Below, one piece after another: positions 26,206 to 33,639 of a stretch of 64,000 bases of DNA (positions within the stretch are counted from its first letter, which is position 1; every line of letters begins with the position of its first letter). Under the pieces are notes generated by a model, which saw nothing but the letters and a program-made list of their open reading frames with translations, did not search any database and was not told the origin of the DNA. The stretch spans positions 2,604,001 to 2,668,000 of the forward strand of contig NZ_CP108430.1 of assembly GCF_041435335.1 (NCBI RefSeq), in the 5' to 3' direction. Both the position numbers and the translations under genes were made by a program. This DNA comes from Streptomyces sp. NBC_01283 (lineage in GTDB: Bacteria > Actinomycetota > Actinomycetes > Streptomycetales > Streptomycetaceae).

Positions 26206-27458
26206 TACGGAGTGGCGGTCTCTCCCCGCTGTACGTCGTTTCCGTTTCCGGTGTCGTCGCCGCTCGACGGGGTCGGCGTCGGAGTCGGGGTGGGGGTCGG
26301 CGTCGGGGTCGGGTCCGTCTTCGAACCGTCGTCGTCCCCGGAGCCCGTGCCGGAGTCCGATCCCTTGTCGGGGTCGTCCTTCGAACCGGAATCCGAGTCA
26401 TCGCCGTTGTCCGGAGTCTGCGGCTGCGATCCGTCCGGGTCCTGCGACGCGTCGCCGCCTTGCTGCGAACCGTCGTCCGTGCCCGTGGAAGAACCGTCGG
26501 ACGGCTCCCCGGAGGGATCGGTCGAGGGCGTGGGCTGCTGGTCCGGCGAGCTGTTCCGGCCGGAGAAGCCGTTGCCGATCGTGGTGCCGTGGCCCCCGCT
26601 GAAGTCCTCGCCGGAGACGACCTCGTACGTCGTGATGCCGGCCATGGCGACGCCGAAGACGACCGCGGCCGCGATCAGCGGCCGTTTCCAGCTCTTGACC
26701 CGGGTGCGGTGCGTGGTGCCGTGGGTGAACTCGTCCGAGGGAAGCGGTGGCACCGCCGGCTCCTCCGGAACGACCGGGGCCGCCTGCCGCAGGACGCGGG
26801 TCGCGTCGTCCCGGGGCACCAGCTGCGTGGCGTCGACCGAACCGAGCAGCTGCGTCCTGTCGGGGTCGGCGTCGGTACCCGTGCCGGTGTCGACCGTGGG
26901 CAGCAAGGTCGTCCGGTCCGCGTCGACGCCGGTCACCGGCAGCAGAGTCGTGCGGTCCGCGTCGGCATCCGCCACCGGCAGCACGTTCGTGCGATCCGCT
27001 TCATCAATGGCCGGAGGCAGCACGGAGGCCGCGTCGGGCTCGACCGCTCTCCCCCATGTCGTCGTCACGGGCCCCGCCCCGGTGTGCGCCGCCGCACCCG
27101 TGTACGCCGTCGCCCTGAACGTCTCCGCCACCGGCGCACCCGAGCCGTCGGTCAGCGGAACCTGCCGCGCCCTCGGCTTGGCCTGCACGGTGACGTCACG
27201 TATCTGCTCGCCCGTGCGCCGGAAGAAGTGCTGGAAGACCGTGCCGCCGCAGGTCGCGACCGCACTGACCACACCGGCACCGAGGATCGTGCCGTAGACG
27301 CCGAAGCTCGACGCGAGCTTCGCCGCCACGACCGCAGCCACGGCGCTCCCCGCCACCTGCGGCACACTCAGGTCGAGGCGCTTCTCCTTCGGCTCCGTCG
27401 AGTCGTCCGGCTCCGCCTGGTCCCTCGACTCCTTGCCGGAATCCGGCTTTTCACGCAT
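26205..27458 (-). CDS. Membrane protein with threonine-motif repeats and proline/threonine tail
   Basis: 417 residues, unrecognised. In order: acidic N-terminus; a glycine/alanine hydrophobic region (VAGSAVAAVVAAKLASSFGV, VYGTILGAGVVSAV, about 40-85); a linker with repeats ADRTNVLP, ADRTTLLP, ADRTTLLP, PDRTQLLG, DATQLV, DATRVL (about 150-235); a second membrane helix (LIAAAVVFGVAMAGITTY); and a long low-complexity exterior tail of S, G, D, Q ending in a Thr-Pro run. ATG 27458 follows AAGGG; further upstream starts lack support. No catalytic motif. May be a multi-site phosphothreonine docking protein. Confidence 0.8.
   Translation of the reverse strand: MREKPDSGKESRDQAEPDDSTEPKEKRLDLSVPQVAGSAVAAVVAAKLASSFGVYGTILGAGVVSAVATCGGTVFQHFFRRTGEQIRDVTVQAKPRARQVPLTDGSGAPVAETFRATAYTGAAAHTGAGPVTTTWGRAVEPDAASVLPPAIDEADRTNVLPVADADADRTTLLPVTGVDADRTTLLPTVDTGTGTDADPDRTQLLGSVDATQLVPRDDATRVLRQAAPVVPEEPAVPPLPSDEFTHGTTHRTRVKSWKRPLIAAAVVFGVAMAGITTYEVVSGEDFSGGHGTTIGNGFSGRNSSPDQQPTPSTDPSGEPSDGSSTGTDDGSQQGGDASQDPDGSQPQTPDNGDDSDSGSKDDPDKGSDSGTGSGDDDGSKTDPTPTPTPTPTPTPTPSSGDDTGNGNDVQRGETATP
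26262..26316 (-). repeat. GTCGGG-type tandem repeat encoding a Thr-Pro run
   Basis: Hexanucleotide-like repeats (GTCGGC/GTCGGG/GTGGGG variants) encode alternating Thr-Pro near the C-terminus of the repeat-rich membrane protein. Likely a rigid extracellular spacer and a site of length variation between strains. Confidence 0.7.
26790..27002 (-). repeat. Coding repeats for D-x-T-x-L/V motifs
   Basis: Six degenerate copies of a DRTxLLP-like motif with about 15-residue period for the first four. In each, Thr is followed at +3 by Leu or Val, the spacing preferred by FHA domains for phosphothreonine ligands (family knowledge). Confidence 0.6.
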
Positions 27459-27920
27459 CTCCGACCCTTGCCTGCCTTTCTCGACTGTCTGCACGAGAAA
27501 GGGACGTATGGGTGAAGTGGATAGTTCCGTTTCTGGAGATTCCGTGAAGTGTGCCACTCATGCACCACCCTGCCCGGGTATCCCGGGGCGCCAACTCCCG
27601 TCCCCCACGAGAAGTTCGGCGGCGCGGCGGACCACCCGCGTGGCCCGAATGGAGTACTGTTGCGAGCCCTGGGTCCGGTCTCCCACCTGGGTGCCCGGGG
27701 CCTTCCAGGACCGCCGGGAGGGGGCTCGCTGCACAGGGTGACCAAATTGGTCACTGAGAGTTGCGAAGAGGTAACCGTGCCATAACGGCGACCTTGGGCC
27801 CATGCCCGACACGCCGGGCAACTCGGCAAGGTTGTGGCAGGCTGCACCCGGGCAGGCCACACTCGACTAGCGGAAGCAGCGACGCACGTGACGTCGGCAG
27901 GCACCACCCGGGAGGTCCCC
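27459..27920. other. Control region upstream of sepH and the repeat-rich protein
   Basis: 462 bases between divergent genes. Contains CCCGGGTATCCCGGG (27573-27587, an inverted CCCGGG pair) nearer the minus-strand gene and the 17-bp palindrome listed separately nearer sepH. No convincing gene. Confidence 0.6.
27738..27754. promoter_or_regulatory. Perfect 17-bp palindrome upstream of sepH
   Basis: GTGACCAAATTGGTCAC: 8-bp arms around a central A, 167 bases before the sepH ATG. The symmetry and A/T core in a GC-rich region mark a likely dimeric regulator site. It does not match the BldD (TNAC...GTNA) or Streptomyces Crp spacing. Regulator unknown. Confidence 0.6.
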
Positions 27921-29018
27921 ATGCCCGAACTGCGTGTCGTGGCCGTCAGCAACGACGGCACACGGCTGGTGCTCAAAGCTGCGGACAGCACGGAGTACAC
28001 GCTTCCGATCGACGAGCGGCTGCGCGCCGCCGTGCGCGGCGATCGTCCGCGTCTCGGCCAGATCGAGATCGAGGTGGAGAGCCACCTCCGCCCCCGCGAC
28101 ATCCAGGCGCGTATACGTGCCGGTGCCAGCGCGGAGGAAGTCGCCTCGCTCGCCGGAATCCCCGTCGATCGCGTCCGCCGCTTCGAGGGACCCGTGCTCG
28201 CCGAGCGCGCCTTCATGGCCGAGCGGGCCCGGAAGACCCCCGTGCGCCGTCCCGGCGAGAACACCGGACCCCAGCTCGGCGAGGCCGTCTCGGAGCGACT
28301 GCTCCTGCGCGGCGCCGACAAGGAAACCGTCCAGTGGGACTCCTGGCGCCGCGACGACGGCACCTGGGAGGTCCTGCTCGTCTACCGCGTCGCGACCGAA
28401 CCGCACTCCGCGAGCTGGACGTACGACCCGCCGCGGCGGCTCGTGCAGGCCGTGGACGACGAGGCCCGCTCGCTGATCGGCGAGACGGACGACATCGCCG
28501 CGCCCGAGCCCAGCTTCCCGTTCGTGCCGCGCATCGCCCGGCTGCCCCGGGACAGGCCCTCGCTCGACCGGCCGCTGGACCGCGCCCTGGACCGGCAGTT
28601 GGAGCGCCCGAGCGCGCCGCAGCCCCCGGAGCCCCTGGAGGAGGGCGCGGCCACCGCCGCGACCGCCTCCGTCTCCGAGTCGGAGCGGGACTCGCTCACC
28701 AGCCTCCTGGAGGCGGTGCCGAGCTTCCGCGGCGACATGATCGTGCCGGAGCGCCCCGCGCTCCCGCCCACGGATCTCCCGCCCGCCGAAGAGGCCGAGC
28801 AGGACCCGGACGCCGAGGAGCCGCCCGCGGCATCGGCCGGGGCGGGTGCCGCGTACGCGGATGTCCTGATGCCGCGCTCGGTGGCCAGCCACCGCGACCG
28901 TCTCGTCGGCACCACCGACCGCCAGGCGGAGGCCGACGGCGTCCGTCCCGGACGCCGCGCGGCGGTGCCCAGCTGGGACGAGATCGTCTTCGGCACGCGC
29001 CGCAAGAAGCAGGAGTAG
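27921..29018 (+). CDS. sepH: Septation protein SepH
   Basis: 365 residues. DUF3071/SepH N-terminus (MPELRVVAVSNDGTRLVLKA) with the helix-turn-helix-like motif (IQARIRAGASAEEVASLAGIPVDRVRRFE, shortened here to its core EEVASLAGIPVDRVRRFE) around residues 55-90, then a long disordered acidic/proline-rich C-terminal half ending IVFGTRRKKQE. In Streptomyces SepH binds FtsZ and stimulates filament assembly for cell division. ATG 27921 follows GGGAGG. Confidence 0.92.
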   Translation: MPELRVVAVSNDGTRLVLKAADSTEYTLPIDERLRAAVRGDRPRLGQIEIEVESHLRPRDIQARIRAGASAEEVASLAGIPVDRVRRFEGPVLAERAFMAERARKTPVRRPGENTGPQLGEAVSERLLLRGADKETVQWDSWRRDDGTWEVLLVYRVATEPHSASWTYDPPRRLVQAVDDEARSLIGETDDIAAPEPSFPFVPRIARLPRDRPSLDRPLDRALDRQLERPSAPQPPEPLEEGAATAATASVSESERDSLTSLLEAVPSFRGDMIVPERPALPPTDLPPAEEAEQDPDAEEPPAASAGAGAAYADVLMPRSVASHRDRLVGTTDRQAEADGVRPGRRAAVPSWDEIVFGTRRKKQE

Positions 29019-29058
29019 CGAGTAGCACTGCCCAGTACGTCAATACGTCGCAGTACGT

Positions 29059-29097
29059 CGTCGGGGCCCCGCACCGTGCAGGTGCGGGGCCCCGACG
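29059..29097. terminator. Bidirectional terminator after sepH
   Basis: Perfect 17-bp stem CGTCGGGGCCCCGCACC, loop GTGCA, between convergent sepH and the sulfurtransferase gene. It is preceded by three near-copies of AGTACGTC (29032-29060) of unknown meaning. Confidence 0.9.
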
Positions 29098-29109
29098 GCG
29101 TTCCGGCGG

Positions 29110-29964
29110 CTACTGCGGGTCCGGGCCCGTGGCCACCGGGCGGGACTCGTCCGACGACCACTCCGACCACGAGCCGACGTAGAGCGACGCCGGAATGCCA
29201 GCCACCGCGAGGGCGAGCACCTCGTGGGCGCCGGACACGCCCGATCCGCAGTAGACGCCGACCTCGGAAGTGTCGGAAGCGCCCAGGGAATTGAAGCGGT
29301 CCGCGAGATCGGCGGCGGGCCTGAAGGTGCCGTCCGCCCCGACGTTCTCCGTGGTCGGTGCGGAGACCGCCCCCGGGATGTGTCCGCCGACGCGGTCGAT
29401 GGGCTCGACGTCACCGCGGTAGCGCTCGGCCGCGCGGGCGTCCAGGAGCAGTCCGGAGCGGGCCAGAGCCGCCGCGGCGTCGGCGTCGAGGAGGTCCGTG
29501 GTGTTCGTCTCGGGGACGAACGAGCCCTCGGCCGCCGGGCGCTCGTCGCCCGACTTCAGCGGACCGTCCCACGCCGCGAGCCCTCCGTCGAGCACCCGCA
29601 CCGAGGGATGCCCCGTCCAGCGCAGCAGCCACCAGGCGCGTGCGGCGGCCCAGCCCTGCCCGCCGTCGTACACGACCACGTCCCGGCCGGCCGAGATCCC
29701 GGCCGCCCGCATCACCGCTCCGAAGTGCTCCACATCCGGCAGGGGATGCCGTCCGGCCGCGCCCGCCGGGCCCGCGAGATCGGCGTCCAGATCGACGAAG
29801 ACGGCGCCCGGGATGTGCCCCTTCTCGTACTCGGCCCGCCCGTCGAAGGCGGGGGCGCCCGCCGCCTTGGCGGTGCTCAGCTGCCAGCGGATGTCCAGGA
29901 GCGCCGGCGGGTTCTCGCCCGCCAGGTCGCTCGCGAGTTCGGATGCGGAGATGATGGCATTCAT
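29110..29964 (-). CDS. Two-domain rhodanese (thiosulfate/3-mercaptopyruvate sulfurtransferase)
   Basis: 284 residues, two rhodanese domains. The inactive N-terminal domain (about 1-130) has LLDIRWQL and GHIPGAVFVDLD; the catalytic C-terminal domain (about 155-280) has LLDARAAERYRG, GHIPGAVSAPT and the active-site loop CGSGVSGAH, whose Cys carries the persulfide. ATG 29964 starts MNAIISASELA. Involved in sulfur transfer or cyanide/thiosulfate detoxification. Single-gene unit. Confidence 0.9.
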   Translation of the reverse strand: MNAIISASELASDLAGENPPALLDIRWQLSTAKAAGAPAFDGRAEYEKGHIPGAVFVDLDADLAGPAGAAGRHPLPDVEHFGAVMRAAGISAGRDVVVYDGGQGWAAARAWWLLRWTGHPSVRVLDGGLAAWDGPLKSGDERPAAEGSFVPETNTTDLLDADAAAALARSGLLLDARAAERYRGDVEPIDRVGGHIPGAVSAPTTENVGADGTFRPAADLADRFNSLGASDTSEVGVYCGSGVSGAHEVLALAVAGIPASLYVGSWSEWSSDESRPVATGPDPQ

Positions 29965-30284
29965 GGGCCCATCCTCGCGCACGGGGTGGCCGCGTCGGCC
30001 AGGTCCGGCTACCCTGCTCCGCCGTACGTCCGACGAACACGTGGCGTGCAGAACCGGGCACGCCCTGTACTGCCGAACGACACCACCGAGCAATCGCGCG
30101 TTTACGGATGAGAAACGGCAAACCGGGCATCCTCTGGGCGGAGCCGGGGCAAGCGGCGCGGCCGGGGCGCGCGGCGCCACGGGTGGTGCGAGCATCTGCA
30201 CGGGCGGGCAAACGCACGGCACAGGCACGTGCGTTCGAAAGCGGAGCCGAGCGGCCACCATGACGGGCCGAGGAGAGAGTGACG
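29965..30284. other. Intergenic region before the VOC gene
   Basis: 320 bases between divergent genes. One hairpin with 8-bp arms (AACGCACG/CGTGCGTT, 30211-30235) lies 50 bases upstream of the VOC start; a regulatory role is possible. No gene seen. Confidence 0.5.
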
Positions 30285-31091
30285 ATGACGGAGGCATGGG
30301 GGTCGACGGGTCAGCGTGACGGCTTGGGGGCCGTCCGCCGCGCGCCCGGCACACCCACCTGGGTGAGCCTGATGGCGCATGGCCTGGCCGCGACCCAGGA
30401 GTTCTACGGAGCGTTGTTCGGCTGGGAGTTCCGGCCTGGCCCGGACCAGCTCGGGCCCTACGTACGGGCACTGCTCGACGGCCATGAGGTCGCCGGGATC
30501 GGACAGCTGCCGCCCGACCACCATCTGCCGATCGCCTGGACTCCGTACCTGGCGTCGGACGACGTGGACGCGACGGCCGAGGCCGTGCGGCACTGCTGCG
30601 GCACGATCGGTGTCGGCCCACTGGACGCGGGCCCGGCCGGGCGGATGGCCATCGCGGTGGACCCCGCGGGCGCGGTGTTCGGGATCTGGCAGGCGGCGGA
30701 GCATCTGGGCGCCGCCCTCGTCGGGGAGCCCGGAGCACCGGCGTGGAACGAGCTGGTCACCCACGAGACGGCAGGGGTCGTCAAGTTCTACGAGGCGGTC
30801 TTCGGATACACCGAGGAGGCGGCCGCACCGGCCGACTTCGACTACGTGACGCTCCAGGTCGACGGGCGGCCCGTGGCGTCGGTGCGCGGTGTGGGCCAGG
30901 CGCTGCCGCGGGACCGCGGCGCGCACTGGATGACGTACTTCGAAGTCGCCGACGTGGACGAGTCGGTGGAACGGGTCGTCGAACTCGGCGGCCACGTCGT
31001 GAAGCCCGCGGAGGCGGGCACGCATGGGCGGGTGGCCACGGTCGCCGACCCGGAAGGCGCCGTCTTCACGCTGGTGCGATCCGAGAACTGA
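30285..31091 (+). CDS. Double-VOC (glyoxalase-fold) protein, CFP32-like
   Basis: 268 residues with two vicinal-oxygen-chelate domains: 1 (about 22-125; TWVSLMAHGLAATQEFYGALFGWEF ... shortened) and 2 (about 145-262; WNELVTHETAGVVKFYEAVFG, GTHGRVATVADPEGAVFTLV). Resembles the actinobacterial CFP32/Rv0577 group. Metal ligands typical of true glyoxalases are incomplete, so it may bind a small ligand. ATG 30285 behind AGGAG preferred to GTG 30279. Its stop is one base from the tdk stop, with no terminator between. Confidence 0.85.
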   Translation: MTEAWGSTGQRDGLGAVRRAPGTPTWVSLMAHGLAATQEFYGALFGWEFRPGPDQLGPYVRALLDGHEVAGIGQLPPDHHLPIAWTPYLASDDVDATAEAVRHCCGTIGVGPLDAGPAGRMAIAVDPAGAVFGIWQAAEHLGAALVGEPGAPAWNELVTHETAGVVKFYEAVFGYTEEAAAPADFDYVTLQVDGRPVASVRGVGQALPRDRGAHWMTYFEVADVDESVERVVELGGHVVKPAEAGTHGRVATVADPEGAVFTLVRSEN

Positions 31092-31092
31092 C

Positions 31093-31752
31093 TCAGACGG
31101 CGGAGGACGTGTCGACCGGCAGCACGTCGGGCGACAGGGCTCCCGCCTGCGAGGTCGCCGCCGTCATCCGGCGCCTGTGGTGACGGCGGCACAGCACCTC
31201 GTAACCCACCTCGTCCGCCGCGTGGTTGACGTCGCCGACGACGACCTGGGCGCCTTCGACGACCATCGCACCGCCTATGGTGCGGGCGTTGTGGGTGGCG
31301 CGGGCGCCGCACCAGCACAGCGCCTCGACCTGCAACACCTCGACGCGGTCGGCGAGTTCGACCAGGCGCTGCGAGCCCGGGAAGAGCTTGGAGCGGAAGT
31401 CCGTGGTGATGCCGAAGGCGAACACGTCCAGGCCCAGGTCGTCGACGACGCGCGCCAGCTGGTCGATCTGGCCGGGCGCGAGGAACTGCGCCTCGTCCGC
31501 GATCACATAGTCCGCGCGGCCGCCCTTCGAGAGGTGGTCGACGAGATGGGCGTAGAAGTCGAAGTGGTCGGCGGCCTCGATCGCGTCCGTGACGAGGCCG
31601 AGCCGCGAGGAGAGCTTGCCCTCGCCCGCGCGGTCGTCACGGGTGAAGATCATCCCCTTCAGTCCGCGGGCCGAGCGGTTGTGCTCGATCTGCAGAGCCA
31701 GGGTGCTCTTTCCGCAGTCCATCGTTCCGGAGAAGAACACCAGCTCGGGCAT
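31093..31752 (-). CDS. tdk: Thymidine kinase
   Basis: 219 residues, type II thymidine kinase; ATP-dependent phosphorylation of thymidine in salvage. P-loop GTMDCGKST (residues 9-17), ADEAQFL (Walker B and catalytic Glu), and a zinc site from LCWCGARA plus CRRHH near the C-terminus. ATG 31752. Overall size matches the family. Confidence 0.93.
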   Translation of the reverse strand: MPELVFFSGTMDCGKSTLALQIEHNRSARGLKGMIFTRDDRAGEGKLSSRLGLVTDAIEAADHFDFYAHLVDHLSKGGRADYVIADEAQFLAPGQIDQLARVVDDLGLDVFAFGITTDFRSKLFPGSQRLVELADRVEVLQVEALCWCGARATHNARTIGGAMVVEGAQVVVGDVNHAADEVGYEVLCRRHHRRRMTAATSQAGALSPDVLPVDTSSAV

Positions 31753-31807
31753 GGGGAGTTGCAGCCTTTCGAGACGTACGGGGGGACGGCGTGGGCCGGG
31801 AGTCCGG

Positions 31808-33001
31808 TCAGGAGCGCACTTCGATGAGCGGGACGAGCTGCTCGACGGCGGTCATGGAGCCGTGCATGCCGACCAGGGCGGACTCCTTCGGCTCCTTCTC
31901 GGTGGCGATGATCGCCACGTCGTCGTGGGCCGCCGCGATGACGTCGCCGAAGCGTGCGTACACCCGCTCGTCGACGGCGTCGGGCGGGCCGAACCAGCCC
32001 GCGGCGATCGCCTCGTCCCGGCTCGCGATCCAGAACTGCTCGCCGAGCACCTCGCGCCAGACGGTCAGGACGTCGTTCTCGGCGCCCGGCACCGCGTACA
32101 CATGGCGCGCGCGGCCCTCGCCGCCGAGGAGGGCGACGCCGGCGCGCAGCTCCCAGTCCTCGTCGAAGTCGATGCGCGACTGCTCGTCGAAGGGGATGTC
32201 GAGCATGCCGTGGTCGGCGGTGACGTACAGGGCGCTGCGCGGCGGCAGTTGCTCGGCCAGGCGCTGGACCAGGCGGTCGACGTACATGAGCTGGCCGCGC
32301 CAGGCGTCGGAGTCGACACCGAAGCGGTGGCCCTTGCCGTCCACCTCCGCGTAGTACGTGTAGACCAGCGAACGGTCGCCCGCGCCCAGTTGCTCGGCCG
32401 CGAGGTCCATGCGGTCCTCGCCGGAGAGCTTGCCGCGGAAGCTGCCGCCGCTCAGCGCGATCTTGGTGAGCGGGGTGTTCTGGAACGTCGGGGACGACAC
32501 CTGGGCGGTGTGCACGCCCGCCGCGTGGGCCTGCTGGAAGACGGTGGGGTACGGCTGCCACTTGCGCGGGTCCGTCCACGGGTTCCAGCGGAGCTGGTTC
32601 ATCAGCTCGCCGGTGGCCGGGTTGCGGACCGTATAGCCGGGCAGGCCGTGCGAGGCGGGCGGCAGGCCCGTGCCGACCGAGGCCAGGGAGGTCGCGGTGG
32701 TCGCGGGGAAGCCCGAGGTGATCGGGCGTCCCGTGCCGCCCCGGGACGAGCCGATGAGCGAGGTCAGGAAAGGCGCCTCGTCCGGGTGGGCCCGGAGCTG
32801 CTCCCAGCCCAGGCCGTCGATCAGGAAGACGCAGTTCCGGTCGGCCGGCGCGAGTTCCGGGATGACGGGCGCGAAGCCCTCGACGCCCTGGTGGGCGACG
32901 AGCGTGGGCAGCAGGTCGGCGAGCGAGCCGACGCCGTACTCGGGCAGGGGTGCGGAGTCGAGGGAGAGCGGCTGCACGTCGTCCCAGGCGGGCAGGGACA
33001 T
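31808..33001 (-). CDS. Alkaline-phosphatase-superfamily / nucleotide pyrophosphatase-type hydrolase
   Basis: 397 residues. Metal and nucleophile motifs: VFLIDGLGWEQL (metal Asp), GFPATTATSLASVGTG (Thr nucleophile), YAEVDGKGHRFG (Asp/His) and YVTADHGMLD (Asp-His). No signal peptide, so cytoplasmic. Phosphodiester or nucleotide substrate is likely but unknown. Its ATG overlaps the DUF5998 stop by one base (TGATG), so the pair is coupled. Confidence 0.88.
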   Translation of the reverse strand: MSLPAWDDVQPLSLDSAPLPEYGVGSLADLLPTLVAHQGVEGFAPVIPELAPADRNCVFLIDGLGWEQLRAHPDEAPFLTSLIGSSRGGTGRPITSGFPATTATSLASVGTGLPPASHGLPGYTVRNPATGELMNQLRWNPWTDPRKWQPYPTVFQQAHAAGVHTAQVSSPTFQNTPLTKIALSGGSFRGKLSGEDRMDLAAEQLGAGDRSLVYTYYAEVDGKGHRFGVDSDAWRGQLMYVDRLVQRLAEQLPPRSALYVTADHGMLDIPFDEQSRIDFDEDWELRAGVALLGGEGRARHVYAVPGAENDVLTVWREVLGEQFWIASRDEAIAAGWFGPPDAVDERVYARFGDVIAAAHDDVAIIATEKEPKESALVGMHGSMTAVEQLVPLIEVRS

Positions 33002-33588
33002 CAGCGGGCGGTGTCCGCGGTCGCCTCGGACAGTGCCTGCGCGAAGGCCAGGGTCTGGCGCACGGTGTCCGGGCCGTCGCCCGCCTCGCTGACGCGGAGG
33101 CTGAGGTCGTCGGCGGTGGAGCTGCCGGTGTACCCGTGGTCCGCCTCGCAGTTGGGGTCGCCGCAGGCGGCGGGCTCCAGGTCGATGCGTGACACGGCGC
33201 CCCAGCCGATGGTCAGGACGACCTCACGGGGCAGCGAGCCCGGCACGTACTTCTCGGGGTTGGCGACGACGCGGCTGACGACCACGGACGAGATCCGGCC
33301 GATTTTCACGGACTCCGTGGAGGTCGTCGCGTACGGCGTCGGGGAGGTACTGTCCGCCGCCTGCTCGTCCGTGTGGCTGACGATGAAGCGGGTGCCGGTC
33401 AGGACGAGGACCGTCACGTGCCGGCGCACTTCGTTCGCGTCGAACGTGGTCTCCTGGTGGACCAGGTACGACCCGATGGGCTCGCCGCCGATCGCGGCCT
33501 CCACCGCCTCGGCCACGAGGGCCGGGTAGTAGCCGCTGCGCTCGATCGCCGCGCGCAGCCCCTGGGTCGTCGTACCGGTCTTTGCCAT
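33001..33588 (-). CDS. DUF5998 family protein
   Basis: 195 residues. Soluble protein with HVTVLVLTGTRFIVSHTDEQ and a cysteine pair (ACGDPNCEADH) in the C-terminal half. ATG 33588 has AGG at proper distance, whereas ATG 33597 does not. Always paired with the downstream phosphatase-like gene in Streptomyces as far as I recall. Function unknown. Confidence 0.8.
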   Translation of the reverse strand: MAKTGTTTQGLRAAIERSGYYPALVAEAVEAAIGGEPIGSYLVHQETTFDANEVRRHVTVLVLTGTRFIVSHTDEQAADSTSPTPYATTSTESVKIGRISSVVVSRVVANPEKYVPGSLPREVVLTIGWGAVSRIDLEPAACGDPNCEADHGYTGSSTADDLSLRVSEAGDGPDTVRQTLAFAQALSEATADTAR

Positions 33589-33639
33589 GCCGTCCATCCT
33601 ACGACCCGGCGGAGGGGGCGCGGTGCCCCACTGGCCGCC

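Noticed and set aside
26262..26316. CRISPR-like repeats
   Set aside because: Short in-frame codon repeats with no spacers; they encode a Thr-Pro run.
27738..27754. BldD or Crp site
   Set aside because: The half-site orientation is opposite to TNAC...GTNA, and the spacing is longer than the Streptomyces Crp consensus GTG-N6-GNCAC.
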